From Actinotignum schaalii (GTDB lineage Bacteria > Actinomycetota > Actinomycetes > Actinomycetales > Actinomycetaceae), in contig NZ_JARBHJ010000022.1 of NCBI RefSeq assembly GCF_028864145.1, forward strand, positions 1 to 42,770: 42,770 bases of DNA, read 5' to 3'. Both the position numbers and the translations under genes were made by a program. Below, piece by piece: positions 1-6,079 of this stretch. Positions within the stretch are counted from its first letter, which is position 1. Each line of letters opens with the position of its first letter. The notes beneath the pieces were generated by a model. That model had not been told where the DNA came from. It ran no database searches and saw only the letters and a program-made list of their open reading frames with translations.

Positions 1-1
1 A

Positions 2-76
2 CAAGGCGTGCAGGGCTGGCAGAAAGTACTGGGCGAGTTATCCCTTCACTACCCGGACCGATTCCCAACCAACTAA
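2..76 (+). CDS. 3' end of an unidentified gene (partial)
   Basis: The window opens inside a + strand reading frame that runs from base 2 to a TAA stop at 74-76. It gives a 24-residue C-terminus ending HYPDRFPTN. The composition (GWQKVL, acidic-aromatic tail) looks like real coding sequence, and the other two forward frames give less protein-like peptides. The family cannot be named from so short a tail. It converges on the small minus-strand gene ending at 87. Confidence 0.55.
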   Translation, partial: QGVQGWQKVLGELSLHYPDRFPTN

Positions 77-86
77 ATAAAACCAT

Positions 87-195
87 TTACACAAAAAACT
101 TGACAAGCCCCGAAAATCCGGAGTCAATCAGCTCCCCAAGCAACTGTAAATGTGCCGCAAACTCGTTAGCGAGCTCATCCAATCGTGCGTTCACC
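87..195 (-). CDS. Very small protein (35 aa), overlaps the preceding gene
   Basis: A GTG at 195-193 opens a 35-codon frame (NARLDELANEFAAHLQLLGE..., ending VKFF-V, TAA at 87-89). It overlaps the last 21 bases of the 175-405 gene, an arrangement typical of translational coupling. The first two thirds form a charged amphipathic helix and the end is hydrophobic. I recognise no family. It could be the second half of a two-gene accessory module or a decayed longer gene. The overlap and helix periodicity are the only support for it being expressed. Confidence 0.4.
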
Positions 196-405
196 ACGGT
201 AGTACTCCTCGAAGCGATCCAGGATTTCCATTTCGAAGTAGGCGTTAGTCTCCTTCGGTCCGAGCTGGTAGTCATCAGCGCGCTGGTCGAATTCTTCCCG
301 GGTCATTCTGACCTCACGCAAGATTTCTTCTTTGCGCTCGAGAATCTCTTCCAGCGAGTTGTAAACACGGTCTGGAAAGCACAACCGATCCTCAGCAATA
401 TCCAT
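175..405 (-). CDS. Small acidic helical protein, possible antitoxin-like
   Basis: This is a 76-residue protein if translation starts at ATG 405-403, where GGAG lies 8 bases upstream; an ATG at 426 would add 7 residues but has a poorer upstream site. It is rich in Glu/Asp/Arg. It has a helical first part (residues about 14-35, EEILERKEEILREV) and a second segment with MTREEFDQRADDY and EILDRFEEYY. No signal peptide or membrane segment is visible. Size, charge, the overlap with a second tiny gene and an upstream palindrome (464-480) recall an autoregulated toxin-antitoxin pair, but no known family motif supports that. Function unknown. Confidence 0.6.
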   Translation of the reverse strand: MDIAEDRLCFPDRVYNSLEEILERKEEILREVRMTREEFDQRADDYQLGPKETNAYFEMEILDRFEEYYRGERTIG

Positions 406-463
406 ATGTCTCACTCCTTCAATCACCTTATGGCGAAGTAGTTACGTGTGCTTTTCCGTCATT

Positions 464-480
464 CTTGCATGGTATGCAAG
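464..480. promoter_or_regulatory. Perfect 7-bp inverted repeat, candidate operator
   Basis: CTTGCAT-GGT-ATGCAAG is a perfect palindrome with a 3-base spacer. It lies about 60 bases upstream of the small minus-strand gene start (405) and 130 bases before the TRIC gene. A second palindrome, CCACA-ACC-TGTGG, follows at 497-509. Their position between divergent genes suits repressor sites. That is inference from symmetry only. Confidence 0.4.
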
Positions 481-607
481 CGCAAAAAAGACCGATCCAC
501 AACCTGTGGAAAAACGCGGAGTAATTCTGCGGATAACTCCGGACCCGTTGCTGTCATATCCCTTCACCATCTACCCCCAATCCCACTCCTTGAAAACTTC
601 CGTCACC

Positions 608-613
608 TAGAAT
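608..613 (+). promoter_or_regulatory. Candidate -10 box (TAGAAT) for a leaderless TRIC gene
   Basis: TAGAAT overlaps the first ATG (612) of the TRIC gene and is followed 7 bases later by GTG 621. There is no Shine-Dalgarno sequence before either start. In actinobacteria such spacing is typical of leaderless mRNAs, which would make GTG 621 the real start. Confidence 0.4.
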
Positions 614-1496
614 GGGAGACGTGGATTTGGATACGCTCTCGGAATGGTCTCCGGTTGTTTTTGACCTCTTAGATATTTTCGGGGTGTTCGTGGCGGCCAT
701 CCTTGGCGGCATGGTGGCCCGCGAAAAGTCCTTCGACATCGTTGGTTTCGTTATCGTGGCGATTATTAGCGCCCTGGGTGGCGGTATGCTGCGCGATGTC
801 CTCATCCAGCAGGCGCCGCTTCTCAAGGAACCGCCGGTGGCGCTTACCAATCCCTACTATCTCAGCTGTGCTCTGCTCGGGGCGCTGGTTGCTTATCTGC
901 TGCGCTTGCGCGGGAAATGGGTGCGGCGGTTTATGACGGTCATGGACGCTGCCGTTATGGGTGCCTGGACCGCCACCGGTGTTATCAAAACTCTCAATGC
1001 CGGATTGGGCGTGATGCCGGCGGTCATGATGGGCATGATTACCGCGGTGGGTGGCGGGCTTATCCGCGATATCACGGTGGGCCGCACCCCGGTGATTTTC
1101 GGCGGTAATACTCTTTATGCCACGGCATCGCTTATCGCGGCGTTCCCCGCGGTGGTTCTCTGGTACAACCACGCGCCGATGCTGGCGATGGCGGTTTCTA
1201 CCCTGCTCGCTTCGCTGCTGGTGATCCTGGCTCGCGTTTTCGAGTGGTCGCTGCCCGTGAATCGGGACTATTCCGTGAACGATACTCTCCAGCACGTCAG
1301 TTCTTCGCTGAGCCGGCGGATGCGTAGGTTGCGGGACGAAGAGCACCGTCGGCTTGCGCGCGCGGAACGCCAGGAACGTGCGGTACGACGGCGCAACCAA
1401 TCCCGCCAATCGCTTCGCGCGCGGGCACTGAGCAAGAAGAGCCAAGCGAATTCTTCCGGCTCGGGCGGCTCCGGAGATGCTGGCTCAAATGCTTAG
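612..1496 (+). CDS. TRIC/UPF0126 family membrane protein
   Basis: This integral membrane protein (up to 294 aa) has two repeats of the UPF0126/TRIC domain. The repeats carry the hallmark glycine-rich, arginine-containing motifs GGMLRDVL (about residues 57-64) and GGGLIRDI (about 140-147), plus RTPVIF and about seven hydrophobic segments. Family members form trimeric cation (K+) channels in crystal structures; glycine transport has also been proposed for some bacterial members, so the substrate is open. After residue about 225 a cytoplasmic tail follows, very rich in Arg and Ser/Gly (RRMRRLRDEEHRR), longer than in typical 200-residue members. The ATG at 612 lies within a likely -10 box, so GTG 621 is an alternative start. 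The stop overlaps the convergent ABC ATPase stop (1493). Confidence 0.85.
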   Translation: MGDVDLDTLSEWSPVVFDLLDIFGVFVAAILGGMVAREKSFDIVGFVIVAIISALGGGMLRDVLIQQAPLLKEPPVALTNPYYLSCALLGALVAYLLRLRGKWVRRFMTVMDAAVMGAWTATGVIKTLNAGLGVMPAVMMGMITAVGGGLIRDITVGRTPVIFGGNTLYATASLIAAFPAVVLWYNHAPMLAMAVSTLLASLLVILARVFEWSLPVNRDYSVNDTLQHVSSSLSRRMRRLRDEEHRRLARAERQERAVRRRNQSRQSLRARALSKKSQANSSGSGGSGDAGSNA

Positions 1497-2353
1497 TAAA
1501 TCGCGACCGGGCCGCAGGGGCCGGGAATCACATCAATCTCCGCGTCGAAAATCGCGGAAAGGCGTTCCGGGGTCATAATATCCGTCGGGGTGCCCGCGTC
1601 CATGACGATGCCCTCCCGCATGGCAATAATGCGATCCGAGTAGCGTGCCGCGAAATTAATATCATGGATAACCAGCACGATGGTGCGGTGGAGCTCATCC
1701 GCCGCCTGGCGTAGGTGGCGCATCATCTGCACCGAATGCGAAATATCCAGATTATTGAGAGGCTCATCCAACAGCACGCAATCGGTTTCCTGGGTGAGAA
1801 CCATCGCCACGTAGGCACGCTGGCGCTGCCCACCGGACAGCTCATCCAGGTAGCGCCCTTCCAACTCCGTGAGCCCCAGGAAATCAATATAGCGGGAGAT
1901 AATCTCCTCATCTTCGGCGGTCAGGCGCCCATTGGAATACGGGAACCTCCCGAAGCCAACCAGCTGGCGCACCGTCAGGCGAGTAACGAAGTGATTTTCC
2001 TGGCGTAGGATCGCGAGAATCTTGGCAAGATCGGCGGATTTCGTCGTCGTCACATCAAGACCCGCCACCGCAATCGCGCCCGAGTCCATACGCATGAGCC
2101 GCCCGATCATTGTGAGCAGTGTGGACTTACCCGCACCATTCGGGCCCACCAGCGCCGTGACCCCACCGTGCGGAATATCCAAAGTCACCGGGCCGATCCG
2201 CACCTCCGAACTGTAGTCGCGGCGGGTGCCCTCCATGCGGATCATCGGATCCGCGCAACTAAGGTCGGCCGCACGCAGATGCGGGGAAACCACCGGCGGT
2301 ACCGGTGCGGGAACCTCGATATGTGTGCCTGCTGTTTTCTTGCGGTGGCGCAT
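1493..2353 (-). CDS. Siderophore ABC importer, ATP-binding protein
   Basis: This cytoplasmic ATPase energises Fe3+-siderophore uptake by the neighbouring permeases (FecE/YclP/CeuD-like). Visible motifs are Walker A GPNGAGKST (70-78), signature LSGGQRQRA, Walker B CVLLDEP and the H-loop histidine in VLVIHDINFA. The ATG at 2353 overlaps the permease stop as TAATG, which favours coupled translation from here. The protein then carries about 36 extra N-terminal residues before MIRMEGT, the place where relatives usually begin. The extension is Pro-rich and of unknown use. It is the last gene of the operon and its stop overlaps that of the convergent TRIC gene. Family assignment is firm; the exact siderophore is not readable. 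Confidence 0.9.
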   Translation of the reverse strand: MRHRKKTAGTHIEVPAPVPPVVSPHLRAADLSCADPMIRMEGTRRDYSSEVRIGPVTLDIPHGGVTALVGPNGAGKSTLLTMIGRLMRMDSGAIAVAGLDVTTTKSADLAKILAILRQENHFVTRLTVRQLVGFGRFPYSNGRLTAEDEEIISRYIDFLGLTELEGRYLDELSGGQRQRAYVAMVLTQETDCVLLDEPLNNLDISHSVQMMRHLRQAADELHRTIVLVIHDINFAARYSDRIIAMREGIVMDAGTPTDIMTPERLSAIFDAEIDVIPGPCGPVAIY

Positions 2354-3408
2354 TACAACCGCCCCTTTCTCAGAACGACGACGAGGAACATCAGGCCGCC
2401 CACCAGTTCAATAATGATGGAGACCACGCCTTCCGCCGAGAAAATATTTTTCATCACGAAGAAGCCACCCATGAGTACCGCGTAGCCGATCACGGCGGCC
2501 ATGGGGAAGAGGAAACGGTGGTCGTAAGTATCCGCAGCTTGGTAGGTGAGGGTAGCAACCAGGAAACCGAAGAAGGTCATGGGCCCCACCAGCGCCGTGG
2601 ATACCGAGATAAGCACCGCGATAAGCGTGAGTGAAATAAGGAGCATCCGCAGGTGGTTGACGCCCAGCGACACCGCCACATCCCGCCCCAGCGCAATCGC
2701 ATTGAGGGAACGTGAAATGAGGAGGAGTGCCACCCCCGCGCCCAGCGCCAGCGGGAGCGCCGCCACGAACACATCCGAGCGAGCATTCGCGATAGTGCCG
2801 AACATGCGCGCAGAAAGCACATCGAATTCGGAAGGAGTAAGCATGCGTTGCATAAAAGCGGAAAGTGAGCCCAACCCGGTGCCGATAATAATGCCGATCA
2901 GCAGCATAATATGAAGGCTGCCGAGTTTGCCGCGCAGCAGCCACCCGTACAGTGCCAGCGCGCAGGCCACCATAATCGCCACCTGGATAAGGAAAGCCCG
3001 TACCCCGGTGAAAGCCACGAACCCGGCCACCCCGAAGAAGAAAATCGTGGAGGTATGAATCACTGAATACAGCGACTCAAAGCCCATAATCGACGGCGTG
3101 AGAATCCGGTTAGTGGTGACCGTCTGGAACGCGAGGGTGGCCAGCGACTGACAGAAGGCCACCAGTAGAATGGAAAACACCGCCTCGGCGCGCATCCGGG
3201 TGATAATCCAGAAACCTTCGGAGCCCACCGCCACCGGAATATTCCACACAAAGTAGAGCGCGGTGCAGGCTAAGCCGAGCAGCGCGGTGCCGATGAGCAG
3301 CAACCAGTAGCGCCGCCGCGCCCGCGGGGTTGCGAAAGCGTCCGCGTGGCGGGGAGCTTGTCCAGGAACGCATGATTTTTCGGGAGATTGTGGTACGACG
3401 ACGCTCAT
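2353..3408 (-). CDS. Siderophore ABC importer permease (YclO/CeuC-like)
   Basis: This 351-residue FecCD-family integral membrane permease has about nine to ten hydrophobic segments after a 35-residue cytoplasmic N-terminus. Characteristic stretches are TNRILTPSIMGFESLY, the internal LGVNHLR loop that couples to the ATPase, and VGPMTFFGFLVATLTY near the C-terminus. It should form a heterodimeric channel with the product of the upstream permease gene. The start ATG (3408) overlaps the upstream stop by 4 bases (ATGA). The dispersed word ACGACGACGC (3395-3404) lies across the first codons and encodes the VVV of MSVVVPQ. The two-permease arrangement matches enterobactin/petrobactin-type CeuBC or YclNO importers. 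Confidence 0.9.
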   Translation of the reverse strand: MSVVVPQSPEKSCVPGQAPRHADAFATPRARRRYWLLLIGTALLGLACTALYFVWNIPVAVGSEGFWIITRMRAEAVFSILLVAFCQSLATLAFQTVTTNRILTPSIMGFESLYSVIHTSTIFFFGVAGFVAFTGVRAFLIQVAIMVACALALYGWLLRGKLGSLHIMLLIGIIIGTGLGSLSAFMQRMLTPSEFDVLSARMFGTIANARSDVFVAALPLALGAGVALLLISRSLNAIALGRDVAVSLGVNHLRMLLISLTLIAVLISVSTALVGPMTFFGFLVATLTYQAADTYDHRFLFPMAAVIGYAVLMGGFFVMKNIFSAEGVVSIIIELVGGLMFLVVVLRKGRL

Positions 3409-4406
3409 GAGAGCCTCCGACGCTGCCGCAGAATAAGGAAGATGAACACGGCCGCTCCCAGGGTGCCGAGGATCAGGGACACCGGGATTTCGAAGGGAGC
3501 AATGAGAGTGCGGGACACCAGATCACAGACCGTGAGGATTCCGGCTCCGAAAACGCAGACCCAGGGGAGATTAGAACGCAGATCGTCCCCGCGCAGCAGC
3601 GAAATAATATTAGGGACGATAAGCCCGAGGAAGGGAATACGGCCAATCACCACGGTGACCACGCCGGTGGTCAGGGCGATCACCCCGGTGCCGAGCAGCA
3701 CGATGAGGTTGTAATTCACGCCCAGCCCGGTAGCCACATCCTCACCTAGGCCTGCCACGGTGAGGCGGTCGGCCAGAATGAAAATAAGCACGGTGGCGAT
3801 AAGGACAATCCACAGTGGTTCGTAACGCCCGGCCACCACATTCGCGAAACTGCCCTGGAACCAGACTCCCAGGGTCTGCAGGGTGTCAGTTTTGAGGGCG
3901 AAGAAGGTGGAAATAGCGGATACTACCGCGCCGAGCATAATTCCCACAATCGGCACAATCACCGAGGAACGCAGCGTCACCCGGCGGAGGAACAAGAAGA
4001 AAATAATGGTGCCGATAAAAGCGAAAAGGATAGCTGCCAGCATCTGCTCAATAAGTGAAGTATGCGGGACCAGGAACATGACCACGAGCAGCCCGAGGCC
4101 GGCCCATTCGGTGGTGCCCGTGGTGGTGGGTTCCACGAATTTATTCTGGGTCAGCAGCTGCATGACCAGCCCGCACATCGCCATCGCGGCACCGGCCAGC
4201 ACCAGGGAGGCGGTACGGGGAATACGGGTGGCGAAATACATGAATTCGCCGCCTTCGTGTTCGGCGATATTGTAGGTCCCCGTGGTCATGGATAGGTAGA
4301 CGAGGCCCGCCAGAATCACGACGCCGAGGGTGAGCGGTAGGGCTCGCAGCAGTCTACTCGCGGTAGGCCTGCGTGAGGAAAGAGAACTCTGCGGTGGTGT
4401 TGTCAT
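3405..4406 (-). CDS. Siderophore ABC importer permease (YclN/CeuB-like)
   Basis: This 333-residue FecCD-family permease is the first of the two channel subunits. Family features are RIPRTASLVLAGAAMAMCGLVMQ near residues 60-85, the TTGTTEWAGLG stretch, the coupling loop around GLGVNYN, and GRIPFLGLIVPNIISL. It has about nine to ten hydrophobic segments. It lies 63 bases downstream of the binding-protein gene, separated by a strong hairpin, and overlaps the next permease by 4 bases. It is therefore part of one operon with the lipoprotein, second permease and ATPase. Confidence 0.9.
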   Translation of the reverse strand: MTTPPQSSLSSRRPTASRLLRALPLTLGVVILAGLVYLSMTTGTYNIAEHEGGEFMYFATRIPRTASLVLAGAAMAMCGLVMQLLTQNKFVEPTTTGTTEWAGLGLLVVMFLVPHTSLIEQMLAAILFAFIGTIIFFLFLRRVTLRSSVIVPIVGIMLGAVVSAISTFFALKTDTLQTLGVWFQGSFANVVAGRYEPLWIVLIATVLIFILADRLTVAGLGEDVATGLGVNYNLIVLLGTGVIALTTGVVTVVIGRIPFLGLIVPNIISLLRGDDLRSNLPWVCVFGAGILTVCDLVSRTLIAPFEIPVSLILGTLGAAVFIFLILRQRRRLS

Positions 4407-4418
4407 GAGCGTACATGC

Positions 4419-4446
4419 TGCGGGGGCCGGGTTACCGGCCCCCGCA
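4419..4446 (-). promoter_or_regulatory. Intercistronic stem-loop in the siderophore operon
   Basis: A perfect 12-bp GC stem with the 4-base loop GTTA lies between the stop of the binding-protein gene (4470) and the start of the first permease (4406). No T-run follows it on the minus strand. Such hairpins after the binding-protein gene commonly protect the upstream message from 3' exonucleases or attenuate read-through, so that more lipoprotein than permease is made. The structure is seen; the role is inferred. Confidence 0.7.
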
Positions 4447-4469
4447 GGTTAGTCAACCGTTAGCCTGAG

Positions 4470-5522
4470 CTACTTGGCGGCCTTGAAGGCCTTGGCCAGG
4501 TCGTTGAGGAATTCGATGTAGGTTTGCGGACCTTCATTGACGTAGGTATCCGCGGGCATGGTCAGGATCTGCTTCTTCTGCACCGCCGGCACATTGGCCA
4601 TGGCCGGGGAGTTGGTCACCAGATCCGCACCGTGGGCCTCACTGCCTTTACCGACCGCGGCATCGCGATCCATAATGAGGATCCACTCGGGGTTGGCCTG
4701 GGCCAGGGCTTCGTCGGAAACTTCGTCACCCTTGTGGTTGGCGGTTCCTTCACCCAGATCGAAGGCCGGGGTGAGGTTGAGGAGCGGGTAGAGCGGCCCG
4801 AGGGTGCGGCCCACGCCCGGGGCGAGGTAGCCCATCTTACCACCGTTGGTATTGATGGAGAGGACCTTCTGGCCGGCAGGGTAGGCGTCACGCGCGGCCG
4901 CAATCGCCGCATCCAGATCCGCGTTGAGCTTAGCGGCTTCCTTTTCCTTGCCGAAGATCTTGCCCAGATCCTCAACGTCCTTCTTCATGCCGTCCATGAG
5001 GAGTTCGCCGGACTTATTGGCGTCCGCATCCTTTTCTTCCTTGGGTAGCACGATATTCATATCGATAATCGCGGCATTCGGAGCGGCAGCCTTGATCTTG
5101 TCATAATGCTGGGCGAAGCGCTGGCCCACGATAACCAGATCCGGGTTGGCCGCGGTGATGGCCTCAAAATTCGGTTCGCGGTGATTGCCGATATTCACGA
5201 CCGAGTCATCCTTGACGTACGGGTCATCCTTCGGCATCACATCCTTGGGCGCCGCGAGGAGCTTGACGCCCCAATCATGCAGAGTTTCGAAAGTGCGGTT
5301 ATCCAGGGAAACCACGCGCTCCGGGTTGACCGGAACTTCCTGGGTGCCATGCGAATCCGTGATCGAAACGGTGCCGGCGGCCTCTGTGGTGGCCTCAGCG
5401 GCAGGTTCCGAAGCGGCGGCGGAAGGTGAGGAGGTATCCTTGGCCGAGTTATTGGAGCAAGCGCCCAGCGCGAGGGTGCTGGCAGCCACAAGCGCGAAAA
5501 AGCCGCGAACTGTCTTCTTCAT
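4470..5522 (-). CDS. Siderophore-binding lipoprotein of the ABC importer
   Basis: This 350-residue extracytoplasmic binding protein is tethered by lipid. The signal peptide (MKKTVRGFFALVAASTLALG) ends in a lipobox with Cys at about 22 (LGAC), followed by a Ser/Ala/Glu linker to about residue 50. The class III (FecB/FepB/YclQ) fold is indicated by GTQEVPVNPERVVSLDNRTFETLHDWGV, by VNIGNHREPNFEAITAANPDLVIVG and by the C-terminal VTNSPAMANVPAV. Members bind Fe3+-catecholate or petrobactin-type siderophores and deliver them to the paired permeases. It is the first gene of the operon, and the DtxR-like box lies 30 bases upstream of its start. Confidence 0.92.
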   Translation of the reverse strand: MKKTVRGFFALVAASTLALGACSNNSAKDTSSPSAAASEPAAEATTEAAGTVSITDSHGTQEVPVNPERVVSLDNRTFETLHDWGVKLLAAPKDVMPKDDPYVKDDSVVNIGNHREPNFEAITAANPDLVIVGQRFAQHYDKIKAAAPNAAIIDMNIVLPKEEKDADANKSGELLMDGMKKDVEDLGKIFGKEKEAAKLNADLDAAIAAARDAYPAGQKVLSINTNGGKMGYLAPGVGRTLGPLYPLLNLTPAFDLGEGTANHKGDEVSDEALAQANPEWILIMDRDAAVGKGSEAHGADLVTNSPAMANVPAVQKKQILTMPADTYVNEGPQTYIEFLNDLAKAFKAAK

Positions 5523-5551
5523 TGTTTACCTTTGCGTAGAGTAAAAATACG

Positions 5552-5570
5552 TTAGGGAAGGAAGTCCTAA
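5552..5570 (-). promoter_or_regulatory. DtxR/IdeR-like iron box
   Basis: The 19-bp site has TTAGG and CCTAA arms separated by 9 bases, exactly the arm sequence and geometry of the DtxR/IdeR consensus (TTAGG-N9-CCTAA). It sits between the predicted promoter and the start codon of the siderophore-binding lipoprotein gene. An iron-loaded DtxR-family repressor would block transcription of the four-gene operon. The interior is less symmetrical than the consensus. Confidence 0.75.
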
Positions 5571-5617
5571 CCCATCCATGAGTGTACTTATACGGGACAC
5601 CTTAATTCAAGGCTGTG

Positions 5618-5645
5618 CGTATAGTGCGGTAATTTCCCAGTTCAA
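5618..5645 (-). promoter_or_regulatory. Candidate promoter of the siderophore operon
   Basis: On the minus strand TTGAAC (5645-5640) and TATACG (5623-5618) are separated by 16 bases. This would start transcription near 5611, upstream of the iron box at 5552-5570. A second possible -10, TATAAG, is at 5592-5587. Confidence 0.45.
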
Positions 5646-5753
5646 CCCAGTGTACAAGCCTTAACTAATGTGGCAGATTTTAGCGACGCTGTCACGAAGG
5701 TGGAGTTTTTGTGCGGGTGTGGTGCTGGTGCTATAGGACCTCGGGCCAGCGGC

Positions 5754-5779
5754 CCGCGCGGCAGCGCGGCGGCGTCGTC
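5754..5779 (-). repeat. Copy 1 of a 26-base dispersed repeat with stem-loop
   Basis: The minus strand from 5779 to 5754 is identical over 26 bases to the plus strand 24165-24190. It begins GACGACGCCGCC and continues into a GC-only stem-loop with loop TGCC. Both copies are in intergenic DNA. The head is a variant of the ACGACGRCGC word found throughout the window, so this may be the longest form of a REP-like element. Confidence 0.7.
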
Positions 5780-5803
5780 ACCCTACATGGCACCGGGGTA
5801 GAA

Positions 5804-5848
5804 GCACCTCGGCAGCAAGATGTGGAACGGATCTTGCCACCGAGGTGC
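5804..5848. repeat. Long imperfect inverted repeat (hairpin)
   Basis: GCACCTCGG (5804-5812) and GCAAGAT (5815-5821) pair with ATCTTGC (5831-5837) and CCGAGGTGC (5840-5848). This gives 16 bp interrupted by one symmetric CA/CA mismatch, around a 9-base loop. No T-run follows on either strand, so it is not a classical terminator. It could be part of a small RNA or an intergenic repeat unit. Confidence 0.65.
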
Positions 5849-6022
5849 AGTCGCTGTGGTGTATAGCCACTGGCGTACGGGATACCTATGCGCTCCGTTG
5901 AGAATCCGGGAGACCCCGCGCCGCGGTACTACTCTTCAAGGTTACGCTACCGAAAGTTACCGCGGCGGTAAGGGCGCTCTGGGATATCTCACAAATGTGG
6001 ATATCTCAACAAACCTTGACTG

Positions 6023-6077
6023 GTCCCGAATCTCGGTGCTGGCCCTTTCCGTTTCGGGACGCTTAGTCTCAGCACCG
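6023..6077. ncRNA. Interleaved inverted repeats with pseudoknot topology, 3' of gnd
   Basis: GTCCCGAA (6023-6030) pairs with TTCGGGAC (6053-6060), and CGGTGCTG (6034-6041) pairs with CAGCACCG (6070-6077). The order A-B-A'-B' means the two 8-bp helices form either an H-type pseudoknot or two mutually exclusive hairpins. It begins 3 bases past the gnd stop codon. It may be a terminator with alternative folds or a structured RNA. The pairing is seen; the function is unknown. Confidence 0.45.
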
Positions 6078-6079
6078 CC

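Larger units (their letters stand above)
5646..6079. other. Gene-free gap rich in inverted repeats
   Basis: No open frame here has convincing coding character. The gap holds one copy of the 26-base dispersed repeat (5754-5779), a 46-base hairpin (5804-5848), two copies of GGATATCTCA (5982-5991 and 5999-6008) and a pair of interleaved inverted repeats (6023-6077). It separates the start of the siderophore operon from the 3' end of gnd. Structured RNA or recombination remnants are both possible. Confidence 0.6.

Noticed and set aside
493-535. DnaA-box-like sequences (ATCCACA, TGTGG, GGATAAC)
   Set aside because: Each has two or more mismatches to TTATCCACA and there is no dnaA, dnaN or AT-rich region, so no origin is claimed.
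608-5700. A second DtxR-like site at about 5660 (TTAGTTAAGGCTT on the minus strand)
   Set aside because: Only half of the site matches and the second arm is missing.
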